A stretch of 64,000 nucleotides of DNA from the NCBI RefSeq assembly GCF_014192215.1, contig NZ_JACHXP010000003.1:151744-215743 (forward strand). Reading direction: 5' to 3'. Source of the stretch: Halomonas cerina (GTDB taxonomy: Bacteria > Pseudomonadota > Gammaproteobacteria > Pseudomonadales > Halomonadaceae). Below the pieces are notes generated by a model. The model saw nothing but the letters and a program-made list of their open reading frames with translations. It made no database searches and had not been told where the DNA came from. Of this stretch, positions 35,276 through 47,000 are shown one piece after another (positions within the stretch are counted from its first letter, which is position 1; the number at the start of each line of letters is the position of its first letter). The position numbers and the translations under genes are program-made.

Positions 35276-36151
35276 ATGAACGACCAGATCCAGCGTTTCC
35301 TCTTCGAGCGCACCAACGTGCGTGGCGAGATCGTGTCCCTCGAGAAGGCCCATGCCGAGGTCCTGGCGCGCCACGAGTATCCGGCGGCCGTGTCACATCT
35401 GCTCGGTGAGTTGCTGGCGGCCGTGGCCCTGCTCACCGATACCGTCAAGCTCGACGGCACCCTGAGCATCGAGGTGCGAGGGCAGGGGGCCCTGTCACTG
35501 CTGATGGCCGAGTCCAACCCCGGTGGCGAGCTTCGGGCCATCGCCCGGCTGGACGAGGACGCCGCGATTCCCGCCGAGGACAGCCGTTTCCGCGACCTGG
35601 TGGGCGAGGGTCGCATCATGATCACCCTCGACCCCCGCGGAGGGCAACGCTATCAGGGCGTGGTGGCCCTCGACCATGATAGCCTGGCCGGTTGTCTGGA
35701 GGCCTACTTCTCCCAGTCCGAGCAGCTGCCTACGCGGCTCTGGCTGGCCGCCGATGAGGTGCGTGCCGGCGGACTGCTGCTGCAGCGTCTGCCCGATGAG
35801 TCGCATAACCAAGATGCCGATGCCTGGGCGCGCACCGTGCACCTGGCCGAGACCGTGACGGCCGAGGAACTGCTCGGCCTGCCACCGCGCGAGCTGCTGG
35901 TCCGCCTCTATCACGAGGAGACCGTGAGGATCTTCGAACCCAAGGCCCTGCGCTTCGGATGCACCTGCTCCCGGGAGCGCATCGCCTCGTCGCTATTGAC
36001 CCTCGGGGAGGCGGAGTTGCGCGATATCCTCGCCGAGCAGGGCAGCGTCGACATCCAGTGCCATTTCTGCCATACCCGCTATCATTTTCCGGCGGCCGAA
36101 GTCGAGGCGATGCTGGCGGCTCCCGACGGAGCACCCCCGACCCTGCATTGA
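35276..36151 (+). CDS. hslO: Redox-regulated chaperone Hsp33
   Basis: This 291-residue holdase has the C-terminal redox switch CxC...CxxC ([10 protein letters not shown] and [10 protein letters not shown]). In the reduced protein these cysteines bind zinc; oxidation plus unfolding activates it in the cytoplasm. The length matches E. coli HslO (292-294). The upstream ribosome site is weak (AGGCAAG). It belongs to the conserved yrfG-hslR-hslO-pckA block. Confidence 0.96.
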   Translation: MNDQIQRFLFERTNVRGEIVSLEKAHAEVLARHEYPAAVSHLLGELLAAVALLTDTVKLDGTLSIEVRGQGALSLLMAESNPGGELRAIARLDEDAAIPAEDSRFRDLVGEGRIMITLDPRGGQRYQGVVALDHDSLAGCLEAYFSQSEQLPTRLWLAADEVRAGGLLLQRLPDESHNQDADAWARTVHLAETVTAEELLGLPPRELLVRLYHEETVRIFEPKALRFGCTCSRERIASSLLTLGEAELRDILAEQGSVDIQCHFCHTRYHFPAAEVEAMLAAPDGAPPTLH

Positions 36152-36214
36152 CGCCATCGGACTGTGCTGCAACGCATCATGTTGCTGTGGCGAACGGCCG
36201 CGAAGTAGGGGGTA

Positions 36215-36283
36215 TGTAGTAGAAAAACTACAAGAACTTCGGTCATCGACGGCGTTTCCCAGGGGCCGGGTTTTTGCCATAAT
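36215..36283 (+). promoter_or_regulatory. pckA upstream region: inverted repeat and possible promoter
   Basis: The inverted repeat TGTAGT-AGAAAA-ACTACA (36215-36232) lies just before a weak promoter, TTTCCC (36255-36260, 3 of 6) and CATAAT (36278-36283, 5 of 6), with 17 bases between. The repeat would sit around -60, where an activator could bind. The gap is 267 bases. Confidence 0.4.
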
Positions 36284-36418
36284 GCAGCCGACTCACGGAG
36301 TTGATCGCTATCGACGACAAGACGGGACAACCGCAGCGGCGATCAACGGCATGACACGACAGCGCGTCTCCGACGCCAGCCAAACGAGAGACAAAGGCCG
36401 CAAGGCCCAGGACACAAC

Positions 36419-38008
36419 ATGACCATGACCCAAGCCGCTTCCCAGGCTGCCAGCACGCAGCACGCCGCCTCCGCCAAGGCCCATGTCAACCTCAGCAGCG
36501 CCGAGCTGATCGAGCGTGCCGTGGTGAACGGCGAAGGTCGCCTGGCCGCGAACGGGGCCCTGGTGGTGAACACCGGTGTACGCACCGGCCGCTCACCCAA
36601 GGATCGCTTCATTGTCGATGAGCCGACCACCAGCGGTCAGATCGACTGGGGCAGCGTCAACCAGCCCTTCGAGGCGGCCCGATTCAATGCCCTGTGGGCG
36701 CGAGTCGATGACTACCTGGCCGAGCGCGAGCGCTATGTCTCTGAGCTGCACGTGGGCAGCGATCCGGCCCACTACCTGCCGGTGCGTGTCACCACCGAGA
36801 CCGCCTGGCACAACCTGTTCGGTCGCACCCTGTTCGTGCGCCCCGGGACCTACAACCCCGCCGTCAAGGACGAGTGGTCCATCCTCAATGCCCCCGGGTT
36901 TGCGTGCGATCCGGTCCGTGATGGCACCCACAGCGACGGCTGCGTGATCCTCGACTTCGCTCAGAAGAAGGTGCTGATCGCCGGCATGCGCTACGCCGGC
37001 GAGATGAAGAAGGCGATGTTCTCGGTACAGAACTTCCTGCTGCCGGCATCCGATGTGCTGCCCATGCACTGCAGTGCCAACGTCGGTGAGGATGGCGAGA
37101 CCACCCTGTTCTTCGGCCTCTCCGGTACCGGTAAGACCACGCTCTCCGCCGACCCTGCGCGCTTTCTGATCGGCGACGACGAGCACGGCTGGGGGCCGGG
37201 CACCGTCTTCAACATCGAGGGTGGCTGCTACGCCAAGTGCATCGATCTCTCCGAGAAGAATGAGCCGATCATCTGGAACGCCATCCGGTTCGGCACCGTG
37301 CTGGAGAACGTGGTCCTCGACGATCGTCGCGAGCCCGACTACGCCAACGACAGCCTGACCCAGAACTCCCGTGCCGCCTACCCGCTGGAGCATGTCGAGA
37401 AGCGCGTGTCCGAGAATCGTGCCGGCGAGCCCAACGCCATCGTCTTTTTGACCTGCGACATGTCGGGGGTGCTGCCGCCGGTCTCCGTCCTCTCCAAGGA
37501 GGCGGCGGCCTATCACTTCCTCTCCGGCTATACCGCCAAGGTGGGCTCCACCGAGATGGGCTCCTCCGCCGGCCTCGAGACAACCTTCTCGACCTGTTTC
37601 GGGGCCCCTTTCTTCCCGCGCCCGGCTCGCGAGTACGCCGACCTCCTGATCAAACGGGTCGCCGAGCAGGACGCCCAGGTCTACCTGGTCAATACCGGCT
37701 GGACCGGTGGCGCCTACGGCGAGGGCGGGGCGCGCTTCTCCATTCCCACCACCCGGGCCATCATCAGCGCGATCCAGACCGGTGTGCTGCGCGATGTCGA
37801 GACCCGTCGCATCGACGGCCTCAACCTCGACGTACCGACCGCCGTGCCGGGTGTCGAGTCTCGCCTGCTCGACCCCCGTGAGACCTGGGAGGACAAGGCC
37901 GCCTATGACCGTAAGCTCAAGGAGCTGGCTGCCAAGTTCGTCGACAACTTCCAGAAGTTCGATGGCGTCAACGAGGCCATCGTCAAGGCCGGTCCCCGCC
38001 TGACCTGA
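36419..38008 (+). CDS. pckA: Phosphoenolpyruvate carboxykinase (ATP)
   Basis: This 529-residue gluconeogenic enzyme turns oxaloacetate and ATP into phosphoenolpyruvate. The kinase P-loop [14 protein letters not shown] begins at residue 233. Metal and substrate residues lie in [20 protein letters not shown] and [11 protein letters not shown]. Length matches the family (540 in E. coli). ATG codons at 36419 and 36425 are both possible. It follows hslO, as in E. coli. Confidence 0.97.
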   Translation: MTMTQAASQAASTQHAASAKAHVNLSSAELIERAVVNGEGRLAANGALVVNTGVRTGRSPKDRFIVDEPTTSGQIDWGSVNQPFEAARFNALWARVDDYLAERERYVSELHVGSDPAHYLPVRVTTETAWHNLFGRTLFVRPGTYNPAVKDEWSILNAPGFACDPVRDGTHSDGCVILDFAQKKVLIAGMRYAGEMKKAMFSVQNFLLPASDVLPMHCSANVGEDGETTLFFGLSGTGKTTLSADPARFLIGDDEHGWGPGTVFNIEGGCYAKCIDLSEKNEPIIWNAIRFGTVLENVVLDDRREPDYANDSLTQNSRAAYPLEHVEKRVSENRAGEPNAIVFLTCDMSGVLPPVSVLSKEAAAYHFLSGYTAKVGSTEMGSSAGLETTFSTCFGAPFFPRPAREYADLLIKRVAEQDAQVYLVNTGWTGGAYGEGGARFSIPTTRAIISAIQTGVLRDVETRRIDGLNLDVPTAVPGVESRLLDPRETWEDKAAYDRKLKELAAKFVDNFQKFDGVNEAIVKAGPRLT

Positions 38009-38144
38009 GGCGCCTCGGGTCGAACCCCAGCGTCCAAGACCTGTCCGAGAGGGGGTGCCGCGGCATCCTCCTCTTGTTTCGTGGCTGTAAGGATCTCGGG
38101 GTGAGCGGCGACATAGCCTTGTCCCCGTAAACGGGAGAACGACC

Positions 38145-38642
38145 ATGAAACGACGCAATTTCCTGGGACTGCTGGGGGTAGGAGGGTTGGTCGGCCTGAT
38201 GCCGAGCATGGCCAGCGCCCGGCCCAAGCCCGAGTTGTCAGCGGCACCGGGCCTGGAGAAGCTTGAACTCAGCGAAGCCGAATGGCGGGAGCGGCTCACC
38301 CCCGAGCAGTTCGAGATCCTGCGCGAGGCAGGCACCGAGCGAGCCTTTTCCAGCCCGCTGGACCAGGAGACGCGAGACGGCGAGTACCGCTGTGCCGGCT
38401 GCGACCTGCGGCTCTTCGAGAGTGCCATGAAGTACGATTCGGGCACCGGCTGGCCGAGCTTTTTTACCCACGTCGAGGGCCACCTGCTGACCAGCGTCGA
38501 CTACTTCCTGATCTTTCCCCGCACCGAGTACCACTGCGCCCGCTGCGGGGGCCATCAGGGCCATGTCTTCGACGACGGCCCCGAGCCCACCGGCCTGCGC
38601 TGGTGCAACAATGGCCTGGCGCTTACCTTCGTGCCCACCTGA
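38145..38642 (+). CDS. msrB: Peptide-methionine (R)-S-oxide reductase, exported form
   Basis: This 165-residue protein has a complete MsrB domain (about residues 40-162) with zinc pairs Cys83/Cys86 (CAGC) and Cys131/Cys134 (CARC), the GTGWPSFF motif and catalytic Cys154 in LRWCNNGLAL. It begins MKRRNFLGLLGVGGLVGLMP, a twin-arginine-type signal ending near SASA/ASAR, so it should repair methionine sulfoxide outside the cytoplasm. Most MsrB proteins are cytoplasmic. The 136-base gap after pckA contains no clear promoter. Confidence 0.92.
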   Translation: MKRRNFLGLLGVGGLVGLMPSMASARPKPELSAAPGLEKLELSEAEWRERLTPEQFEILREAGTERAFSSPLDQETRDGEYRCAGCDLRLFESAMKYDSGTGWPSFFTHVEGHLLTSVDYFLIFPRTEYHCARCGGHQGHVFDDGPEPTGLRWCNNGLALTFVPT

Positions 38643-38697
38643 ACGATGATTGTGATACCTTGTCGCGATTCTCTGGATGCTGACTGCCAAGGATCTC

Positions 38698-41052
38698 ATG
38701 GACGCACAAGCCAAGATCATCGCCCGCCTTGCCGACGAGCTGGGCGTTCGTGCCCCCCAGGTGGCCGCTACGGTGGAGCTGCTCGATGGCGGCGCCACCG
38801 TTCCCTTCATCGCCCGTTACCGCAAGGAGGTGACCGGCGGCCTGGACGACACCCAATTGCGGTCTCTCCATGAGCGTCTGGGCTACCTGCGTGAGCTGGA
38901 GGAACGCCGTGCGGCGGTCCTCGCCGCCATCGATGAGCAGGGCAAGCTGACGCCGCAGCTCGAGGGGCAGATCCGCGCCGCCGACACCAAGCAGCGCCTG
39001 GAGGATCTCTACCTCCCCTACAAGAAGAAGCGCCGCACCAAGGCCCAGATCGCCCGGGAGGCCGGGCTCGAATCCCTGGCCGAGTCGCTGCTGGCCGACC
39101 CCACGCTCAGCCCCGAGGCAGAGGCGGCGCGGTATCGGCGTGCGGCGGACGGTGACATCCCGGCCATCGAGGATGCCAAGGCGGCCCTGGACGGCGCCAA
39201 GCAGATCCTCATGGAGCGCTTCGCCGAGGACGCCGAGCTGGTCGGTCGGCTGCGTGAGCGGCTATGGGGCGAGGGGGAGCTCTGTGCCCGGGTGATCGCC
39301 GGCAAGGAGCAGGAGGGGGCCAAGTTTGCCGACTACTTCGAGCATGACGAGCGCCTGGCGAAGGTGCCCTCCCACCGGGCGCTGGCGATGTTTCGCGGCC
39401 GTAACGAGGGCGTGCTGGCGCTGACCCTGCGCCTGCCCGGCGAGGAGGAGGCACCGGTGCACCCGGCCCAGCTGGCCATCGCTCGGCATTTCGACATCCG
39501 CGACGAAGGCCGCGCCGCGGACCGCTGGCTCGTCGAGGTGGTGCGCTGGACCTGGCGGGTCAAGCTTTATACCCACCTCGAGACCGAGTTGATGGGCCGG
39601 CTGCGTGAGCGCGCCGAGGCAGAGGCCATCGACGTCTTCGCCGCCAATCTCAAGGACCTGCTGCTGGCCGCCCCTGCGGGGCAGAAGGCGACTTTGGCCA
39701 TCGACCCCGGCTTGCGCACCGGCTGCAAGGTGGCGGTGGTGGACGCCACCGGCCAGTTCCTTGCGCACGCCACCATCTATCCCCACGCGCCCCGCAATGC
39801 CTGGGCGGCCTCGCTGGCCGAGCTGGCCAGGCTGGTGGAGCAACACGACGTGGCGCTGATCGCCGTGGGCAACGGCACCGCCAGTCGTGAGACCGACAAG
39901 CTGGCCGGTGAGCTGGTCAAGGCGCTGGCCGACAAGCGGACGCTGGCCAAGGTGATGGTCAGCGAGGCGGGCGCCTCGGTCTACTCCGCCTCGGAGTATG
40001 CCGCCCGGGAGCTGTCCGACCTCGACGTCACCATCCGCGGTGCGGTCTCCATCGCCCGGCGTCTGCAGGATCCGTTGGCCGAGCTGGTCAAGATCGAGCC
40101 CAAGTCCATCGGCGTGGGTCAGTACCAGCACGATGTCTCTCAGGTGCAGCTCTCCAGAAGCCTGGAGGCGGTGATCGAGGACTGCGTCAATGCCGTGGGG
40201 GTCGATCTCAATACCGCCTCGTCGGCGCTGCTCTCGCGCGTCGCCGGCTTATCCCCGGCGCTGGCCGAGGCCATCGTCGCCCGCCGCAATGCCGAAGGGG
40301 CCTTTGCCAGTCGCCGGCAGCTGCTCGATGTCAGCCGTCTGGGGCCCAAGACCTATGAGCAGTGCGCCGGCTTCTTGCGCATCATGGGCGGTGACAATCC
40401 CCTGGATGCCAGCGCCGTGCATCCCGAGGCCTACCCCGTGGTGGAGCGCATGGCCCGCTCCAGCGGCCGTCCCCTGGCCAGCCTGATCGGTGACAGCGCG
40501 ACCCTGAAGGCTCTCAAGCCTGTCGACTTCGCCGATGAGCGCTTCGGTGTGCCCACCGTCACCGATATCCTCACCGAGCTCGACAAGCCCGGCCGCGACC
40601 CACGCCCCGAGTTCAAGGCCGCCGAGTTCCGCGAGGGGGTCGAGACCCTCAAGGATCTCGAGCCCGGCATGGTCCTCGAGGGCAGCGTGACCAACGTCAC
40701 CCACTTCGGTGCCTTCGTCGACATCGGCGTGCATCAGGATGGCCTGGTGCATATCTCGGCGCTCTCCGAGCGCTTCGTCGAGGACCCCCGCTCGGTGGTC
40801 AAGGCCGGCGATATCGTCAAGGTCAAGGTAATGAGCGTGGATATCGCGCGGGGCCGCATCGGACTCTCCATGCGCCTGGACGACCAGCCCAGTGAGGCCG
40901 GCGAGGAGAAGCCGCGTCGCGGTGGCGAGCCCCGGAGCCGGTCGGGCAAGCCGACGCACAAGGGGAGATCCTCGAAGGGGCAGGAGAGCCAGGCCGAGGG
41001 CCAGCTCGGCACCCTGGGCGCGGCCCTGCTCAAGGCCAAGCGCGAGCGCTAA
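38698..41052 (+). CDS. tex: Transcription accessory protein Tex (YhgF)
   Basis: This 784-residue nucleic-acid-binding protein has the Tex N-terminal helical region ([17 protein letters not shown]), a YqgF/RuvX-like RNase-H-fold domain ([17 protein letters not shown] near residue 335), helix-hairpin-helix segments ([20 protein letters not shown]), and a C-terminal S1 domain ([21 protein letters not shown]). A basic tail follows. AAGGA 7 bases before the ATG at 38698 supports this start over the ATG at 38677. E. coli YhgF has 773 residues. Tex affects transcription and RNA turnover. Confidence 0.95.
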   Translation: MDAQAKIIARLADELGVRAPQVAATVELLDGGATVPFIARYRKEVTGGLDDTQLRSLHERLGYLRELEERRAAVLAAIDEQGKLTPQLEGQIRAADTKQRLEDLYLPYKKKRRTKAQIAREAGLESLAESLLADPTLSPEAEAARYRRAADGDIPAIEDAKAALDGAKQILMERFAEDAELVGRLRERLWGEGELCARVIAGKEQEGAKFADYFEHDERLAKVPSHRALAMFRGRNEGVLALTLRLPGEEEAPVHPAQLAIARHFDIRDEGRAADRWLVEVVRWTWRVKLYTHLETELMGRLRERAEAEAIDVFAANLKDLLLAAPAGQKATLAIDPGLRTGCKVAVVDATGQFLAHATIYPHAPRNAWAASLAELARLVEQHDVALIAVGNGTASRETDKLAGELVKALADKRTLAKVMVSEAGASVYSASEYAARELSDLDVTIRGAVSIARRLQDPLAELVKIEPKSIGVGQYQHDVSQVQLSRSLEAVIEDCVNAVGVDLNTASSALLSRVAGLSPALAEAIVARRNAEGAFASRRQLLDVSRLGPKTYEQCAGFLRIMGGDNPLDASAVHPEAYPVVERMARSSGRPLASLIGDSATLKALKPVDFADERFGVPTVTDILTELDKPGRDPRPEFKAAEFREGVETLKDLEPGMVLEGSVTNVTHFGAFVDIGVHQDGLVHISALSERFVEDPRSVVKAGDIVKVKVMSVDIARGRIGLSMRLDDQPSEAGEEKPRRGGEPRSRSGKPTHKGRSSKGQESQAEGQLGTLGAALLKAKRER

Positions 41053-41218
41053 GCATTGCTGCGAGCGACGGTTAGATTGGCTGCCGAAGCCCGTGCTGCT
41101 TGAATCGCCGTCTTCCGCCACCATAATCTGACGCTTTCCGGGTGCCACGGTACCCGGCCGACCACCAACCCGTGAAGCCGGTCCGGGCGGGCCGCTTCCA
41201 CGACATGGGGTGTTCACC

Positions 41219-42841
41219 TTGTCCCAATCCCTTACCAGCCTCATCGAACGACTCAAGGAGGCGGCACGCCAAGGCCGGGGCGGCCGCCTGCGCCGCGGTA
41301 TCGAGAAGGAAGGCCTGCGTGTCGATGCCCGGGGACGCATCGCCCGGACGCCACACCCTGCCGCCCTGGGGTCGAAGTTGACCCATCCGCATATCACCAC
41401 CGATTACAGCGAGGCGCTGCTGGAGTACATCACCCCGGTCTATAGCCGCCCTGGCGAGGCGCTGGGCTTTCTCGCCGACCTGCATCGTTTCAGCTACCGC
41501 CGCCTGGGTGACGAGCTGATCTGGCCGGCCAGCATGCCGGGGCGCCTCGACGGCAACGACAGCGTGTCCATCGCCGATTATGGCGATTCCAACGTGGGCA
41601 CCATGAAGACCGTCTATCGCCGTGGGCTGGATGTGCGCTACGGGCGGATCATGCAGGCCATCGCCGGGGTACACTACAATGTCTCGCTGCCCGATGACCT
41701 CTGGGCGCTGCTGCGGGAGCTCGACGACGAGGCCGATACATCCCTGAATGACTACCGCTCGGCCCGCTATTTCGGCCTGATTCGCAACTTTCGGCGCTAC
41801 AGCTGGCTGCTGCTTTACCTGTTCGGCGCCTCGCCGGCGCTGGATCGCAGCTTCCTGCCTCGCGGTGACGTGCCAAAGGGGCTCATCCCCCACGGCGACG
41901 CCACCCTGGTCTCGCCCTATGCCACCAGCCTGCGGATGTCTGACCTGGGCTACCAGAACAAGGTTCAAGCACAGCTGAAGATCTGTTTCAACTCGCTCTC
42001 CAACTACGTCAACACCCTGCGTCACGCCATCTCCACGCCCTGGCCGAATTACGCGGCCAAGGGCGTCAGGGAGGACGGCGAGTGGCGCCAGCTCAACGCC
42101 AACATCCTGCAGATCGAGAACGAGTACTACAGCGATATTCGCCCCAAGCGGGTCACCCGCCACGACGAGACGCCCAGCCAGGCCCTGGAGGCGCGCGGCG
42201 TAGAGTACATCGAGGTGCGTTGCCTCGATCTCGATCCCTTCCTGCCCCTGGGCATCGACGAGACTCAGGTTCGCTTCCTGGATACCTTCCTGATCTGGTG
42301 CCTGCTCGCCGAGAGTCCCTGGATTCCCGACGAGGAGTGCGACCGGCTGGACGACAATCGCCGCCGAGTGGTGGAGCGGGGCCGCGACCCTGCGCTGCGT
42401 CTGGTCCACGACGGGGCGCGGCGCTCCATCGCCGACTGGGGCCATGCGATCTTCGCTGAGCTTGGCGAGGTCGCCGCGCTGCTCGACCTGGCCGAGGAGG
42501 GGACCCCTCATGCCGAGGCCCTGGATGCGTTGGCACCGCGCCTCGACGACCCCGCCCTGACGCCCTCGGGGCGCCTGCTGGCGCATCTTCAGGGGACCGG
42601 GCAGGAGTTCGTCGAGGCCATGACCGAGGTGGCCAGCGAGCAGGCCCGCCAGCGGCGTGCCGAGCCCCTGGATCCTGCCCGTGAGGCGCTGCTCGACGAA
42701 CTGGTGGCGACCTCGCATCAGCAGCAGCGTGACATCGAGCAGGGCGACAGCGTCCTCTTCGACGAGTTCCTGGCCGGTTACTTTGCCCGGGCACGGGAGT
42801 CCCGGGCGCTGACCCCTATCGACACCGGAGATCAGGCATGA
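41219..42841 (+). CDS. gshA: Glutamate-cysteine ligase
   Basis: This enzyme of about 540 residues makes gamma-glutamylcysteine, the first step of glutathione synthesis. Family marks are RRGIEKEGLRVD, HITTDYSEALLEYIT, IMQAIAGVHYNVSL and YIEVRCLDLDPF. No ATG fits the N terminus. The TTG at 41219 is preferred because GGGGTG lies 6-11 bases upstream; a GTG at 41210 is the alternative and would extend it by three residues. It overlaps dsbB by 4 bases. Glutathione is the acceptor of the SQR/persulfide pathway encoded at 13-16 kb. Confidence 0.94.
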   Translation: MSQSLTSLIERLKEAARQGRGGRLRRGIEKEGLRVDARGRIARTPHPAALGSKLTHPHITTDYSEALLEYITPVYSRPGEALGFLADLHRFSYRRLGDELIWPASMPGRLDGNDSVSIADYGDSNVGTMKTVYRRGLDVRYGRIMQAIAGVHYNVSLPDDLWALLRELDDEADTSLNDYRSARYFGLIRNFRRYSWLLLYLFGASPALDRSFLPRGDVPKGLIPHGDATLVSPYATSLRMSDLGYQNKVQAQLKICFNSLSNYVNTLRHAISTPWPNYAAKGVREDGEWRQLNANILQIENEYYSDIRPKRVTRHDETPSQALEARGVEYIEVRCLDLDPFLPLGIDETQVRFLDTFLIWCLLAESPWIPDEECDRLDDNRRRVVERGRDPALRLVHDGARRSIADWGHAIFAELGEVAALLDLAEEGTPHAEALDALAPRLDDPALTPSGRLLAHLQGTGQEFVEAMTEVASEQARQRRAEPLDPAREALLDELVATSHQQQRDIEQGDSVLFDEFLAGYFARARESRALTPIDTGDQA

Positions 42842-43389
42842 TCCTGGCGCTTGATACCTGGCGCGTGCGCCATTGGAGCCTGGCGGGACTCGCTTTCTGC
42901 GGGCTGATGATGGCCGTGGCTCTGTTTCTCGAGCATGGCGTCGGCCTTGAGCCTTGCCCGCTGTGCATCTTCCAGCGCATGGCGGTGCTCGCCGCGGCGG
43001 CGGTCTTCCTGGTGGCGGCGATCCATGATCCGCGCCGTCGCGTCGGGGCGGTCGTCTACGGCCTGCTCTCGCTTGGTGCCGTGCTTGGCGGCATCGCCCT
43101 GGCGGGACGTCACCTGTGGCTGCAGTCGCTGCCGCCGGAGCGGGTCCCCAGCTGCGGCCCGGGGCTCGACTACATGATGGAGATCCTGCCGCTCCAGCAG
43201 GTCGTCTCCCGGGTGCTGTCCGGCTCCGGCGAGTGCGCCGAAATCAGCTTCCTGTGGCTGGGGATCTCGTTGCCCGGCTGGACGTTGATCGGTTTTTTGG
43301 TGCTCTCGCTCGCGCCGCTGGGCCTGCTGCTGCTGGCCTGCCGTCGTCGTGTCGGCTATCGCTGGCAGGGGGTGCCGGAACGGGATTGA
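42838..43389 (+). CDS. dsbB: Disulfide bond formation protein DsbB
   Basis: This 183-residue inner-membrane protein has four helices and two periplasmic cysteine pairs: CPLC after helix 1 and the pair in PSCGPGLDYM and GSGECAEISF. It reoxidises DsbA with quinone as acceptor. The start overlaps the gshA stop (ATGA). Length matches E. coli DsbB (176). Confidence 0.94.
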   Translation: MILALDTWRVRHWSLAGLAFCGLMMAVALFLEHGVGLEPCPLCIFQRMAVLAAAAVFLVAAIHDPRRRVGAVVYGLLSLGAVLGGIALAGRHLWLQSLPPERVPSCGPGLDYMMEILPLQQVVSRVLSGSGECAEISFLWLGISLPGWTLIGFLVLSLAPLGLLLLACRRRVGYRWQGVPERD

Positions 43390-43468
43390 CAGCGACCACG
43401 CCAGGGGAGAGTCTGGTGTCTCGCGGCTCGGGATCGACAGCGATCCCTCGGAAGCAGGAGGCGACCCT

Positions 43469-43969
43469 ATGCTGGAAGACTGCAAGACTGCCCAGGAACG
43501 CTGGGGAGGTGTCCATGAGTTGATCGACCGTTGGCTGGACGAGCGACACGCACTGCTGGCCAGCTTCGAGGTGCTCAAGGAAGCTTGCGACGCCGAGCTC
43601 GAGGCGGTCACCAAGGCGCAGGTCGATGCCTTCAGCGAGCGGCTGATGGATTATATCAGCGCCGGGCATTTCGAGGTCTATCCCCAGCTGCGCGAGGAGG
43701 CTTTAGCCTTCGAGGATCACGAGGCCCTGACCCTGGCCGCCCGCCTGCTCGAACGGCTCGAGATGTCCACCGAGCTGGTACTTTCCTTCGATCACGACTA
43801 TGAGAGTCCTGCGCGTTGTCAGCACTACCTGCGGCGTCTTCCCGCCTGGCTCGACCGCCTTACTAAGGGCCTCGCCGAGCGCTTCGCGCTGGAGGATCAG
43901 CTCATCGCCCGCCTGCATGCCGCCCATGCTCCGGATACTGCTCGCGCCAAGGCCAACACCCGGGCCTGA
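43469..43969 (+). CDS. rsd: Anti-sigma70 / regulator Rsd (AlgQ-like)
   Basis: This 166-residue helical protein begins MLEDCKTAQERWGGVHELIDRWL, the characteristic Rsd/AlgQ start. It binds sigma70 region 4 to favour alternative sigma factors. CAGGAGG lies 8 bases before the ATG. It follows dsbB by 79 bases. Confidence 0.93.
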   Translation: MLEDCKTAQERWGGVHELIDRWLDERHALLASFEVLKEACDAELEAVTKAQVDAFSERLMDYISAGHFEVYPQLREEALAFEDHEALTLAARLLERLEMSTELVLSFDHDYESPARCQHYLRRLPAWLDRLTKGLAERFALEDQLIARLHAAHAPDTARAKANTRA

Positions 43970-44013
43970 GCGCGCCGCCCGCTCGACACCAGGACGAGCC
44001 GCCTTGTCATGAT

Positions 44014-44049
44014 CCGTCCCATCGGACCCGCTTCCTGATGGGGCGGTTT
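44014..44049. terminator. Terminator hairpin between rsd and the RND genes
   Basis: CCGTCCCATC pairs with GATGGGGCGG (one T-G pair) around a 13-base loop, followed by TTTC. It lies between two convergent genes. Confidence 0.6.
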
Positions 44050-44095
44050 CGTCGTGGGCGCAGTATCCGCATGAGGCGAGGCACGACGGCGCTGC

Positions 44096-47000
44096 CTAGA
44101 GCCGGTGGTCGAGCCGCGCGCCGAGCACCAGCATGCAGGGCGTGAGCAGCAGGGTCAGGCCGGTGGCGAAGGTTAGGCCGCCGGCGATGGCGCTGGAGAG
44201 TTGGGTCCACCACTGGGTCGAAGGCGCGCCCAGCCCTAAGCTCGGGGTGATCAGGTCGACGTTGATGCCCAGCACCATGGGGGCGAGGCCCAGCACCGTG
44301 GTCACGGCGGTGAGCAGTACCGGGCGCAGACGCAGGCCGCCGGCCTCGAGTGCCGCCTCCCCGGGAGGGAGCCCCTCGCCGCGCAGCTGGTTGTAGGTGT
44401 CGATCAGCACGATGTTGTTGTTCACCACGATGCCCGCCAGGGCGATGATGCCCATGCCCACCATGACGATGCCGAAGGGCTGGGCATTGGCGAGCAGGCC
44501 GAGCAGCACGCCGGCGGTGGAGAAAACGATGGCGGACAACACCAAGGCCGCCTGGTAGAGGCTGTTGAACTGGGTGACCAGGATCAGTGTCATCAGGCCG
44601 ATCGCCACCAGGAAGGCCGTGGCCAGGAACTGCATCGCCTCCTGCTGGTCCTCCTGCTCACCGGCCACATTGACCACCACCCCTTCGGAAGGCGCCTCCA
44701 TCGCCGCTATCAGGGCCGTCAGGCGCTCGTCGTGGCGGTGTTCGACGGTGACATCGGCCTCCAGGGTGATGGCCCGGCGCCCGTCGATACGGTGCAAGGT
44801 GCCCACCTTGGGGGCGGGTTCCAGCGAGACGAAGTGCGATATCGGCACCTGTCCGCGGTTAGTATTGATGCTCAGGCGGCCCAGTTGGTCCAGCGAGCGG
44901 GCTCCCTGGGGCAGGCGTACCCGGATATCCACCTCGTCGTTGACGCCGGCAGGGCGGTAGCTCGCCACCTGCAGCCCGGTGGTGATCAGCTGCACGGCAC
45001 TGCCTACGCTGGCCACGTCGGTGCCGAAGCGGGCGGCGGCCTCGCGGTCTACCTTCACCCGCCACTCCACGCCCGGCAGACTGCGGTTGTCCTCGATGTC
45101 ACGGAATCCGCCCAGCTCGCCCATGGTCCGGCGCAGTGCGGTGACGACCTGGTCGGCCAGGGCGGGGTCCTCGGCGCTGACCTCCAGCACGATGGGCTTG
45201 CCGCCGGCTGGCCCCATCTCCTGCTCGCGGAATTCCAGCTGGATACCCGGCAGGTCGCGGGTGCGCTCGGCCATCTCGGCCAGGATCGCGCGGGCCGGGC
45301 GGCGCTGGTGCCAGTCGATCAGCTGGAACTGCAGCACCCCCACCACGTCCCCGCCGAGCTGCTGGTCAGGCACGGCGAAGGAGCGCGCATAGAGCGCCTC
45401 TACCTCGCTCATGCCAGCGAGCCGCGCCTCGACCCGTCGCACCACGGCATCGGTCTCCGCGGCGGAGAAATCGCCCCGCGAGCGCACCAGCACCTGGGCG
45501 GTGTCGGGCTCGACGCTGGGGAAGAACTCGACGCCGTGGTTGAAGCGGGCGTAGGCGGTGTAGATCAGCGCCATCAGCAGCAGGGCCACCAGCAGGGTGA
45601 GCCCCGGCCGGGTCAGCAGGCGAGCCAGCCAGGCCCGGTAGAGTTGCCCGCCGGCGGTGACCAGCTCGGTGTCGCGGGTGGTGGTACCGCGGCGCACACC
45701 GAACACGCCGCCCAGGGTGGGCAAGAACACCAGCGCCATGGCCAGCGAGGCGAGCAGGCAGAGGATCACCGTGATGGGCAGGTACTTCATGAACTGGCCC
45801 ACCACGCCGGGCCAGAACAGCAGCGGCACGAAGACCGCCAGGGTGGTGGCGGTGGAGGCGATCACCGGCCAGCTCATGCGCGTGGCGGCCTGGATCCAGG
45901 CCTCCCGGGGCGGCCGTCCCTGACGCAGGTGGCGGTCAGCCAGCTCGCTGACCACGATGGCGCCGTCCACCAGCATGCCGGCGACCAGGATCAGCGCGAA
46001 CATCACCACGATGTTGAGGGTGTAGCCGAGGGCCCAGATCAGCAGGATCCCGGTGAGGAAGGCCCCGGGGATGGTCAGGCCCACCATCAGCGCCGAGCGC
46101 ATGCCCATGGCGGCCAGAATCAGCACCAGCACCAGCACCACCGCGGTGACCACATTGTTGAGCAGCTCCGAGAGGATATCGCGCACGGTCTCGGACTGGT
46201 CGAGGATGGTGGTGACCTCGAGCTTGTCGGGCATCAGGTCGGCCGCCTCGTCGAGCAGCTCCTGCACCTGGGCCACGGTGGCGATGATGTTGGCGCCGGC
46301 CCGCTTGGAGATCTCTAGCACCAGGGCCGGCTGGCCGTCGATGCGAGCGAAGCCCTCGGGGTCCTTGAAGGTGGGGTGGATCCAGGCCACGTCGCCGAAG
46401 GTCACCACCCGGTCGCCGTCGATCTTTACCGGCATCGCCATGACGTCCTCGAGGCGCTCGATGATCCCCGGTACCTTGAGCGCCTGGCGTCCGGTCCCGG
46501 TGTCCAGGCTGCCCGCTGCCACTAGGCGGTTGTTGCGGCTGACCAGGTTGAACAGGGTGGTAAAGTCAACCCCGTAGCTGTCGAGCACCAGGGGGTCGAC
46601 GACGATCTCCAGCAGCTCCTCGCGGTCGCCGCCGATGTCCACCTCGAGCACCTCCGGGATGCCCTCGATCTCCTGCTGCAGGCGGCGGGCCACGGCCAGC
46701 CGCTGGCGCTCCTCCAGCGGCCCGGCCAGGCCGATGGAGAGCACCGGGAAGAGTGCCACGTTAACCTCCGTAACGCGTGGCTCCTCGGCCTCGGCGGGCA
46801 GCTCGGCGCGGGCGATGTCGACCTTCTCGCGCACGTCGCTCAGCGCCTGGTCGGGGTCGAAGCCGGCATCGAATTCCAGGGTGACGGCGGCATGGCTCTC
46901 GCTTGCCTGGGCGGTCATCTTGCGCAGTCCCTCGATGCTGCGCAGTTCCTGCTCCATGGGGCGCACCAGCAGACGCTCGCCGTCCTCGGGGCTGACGCCT

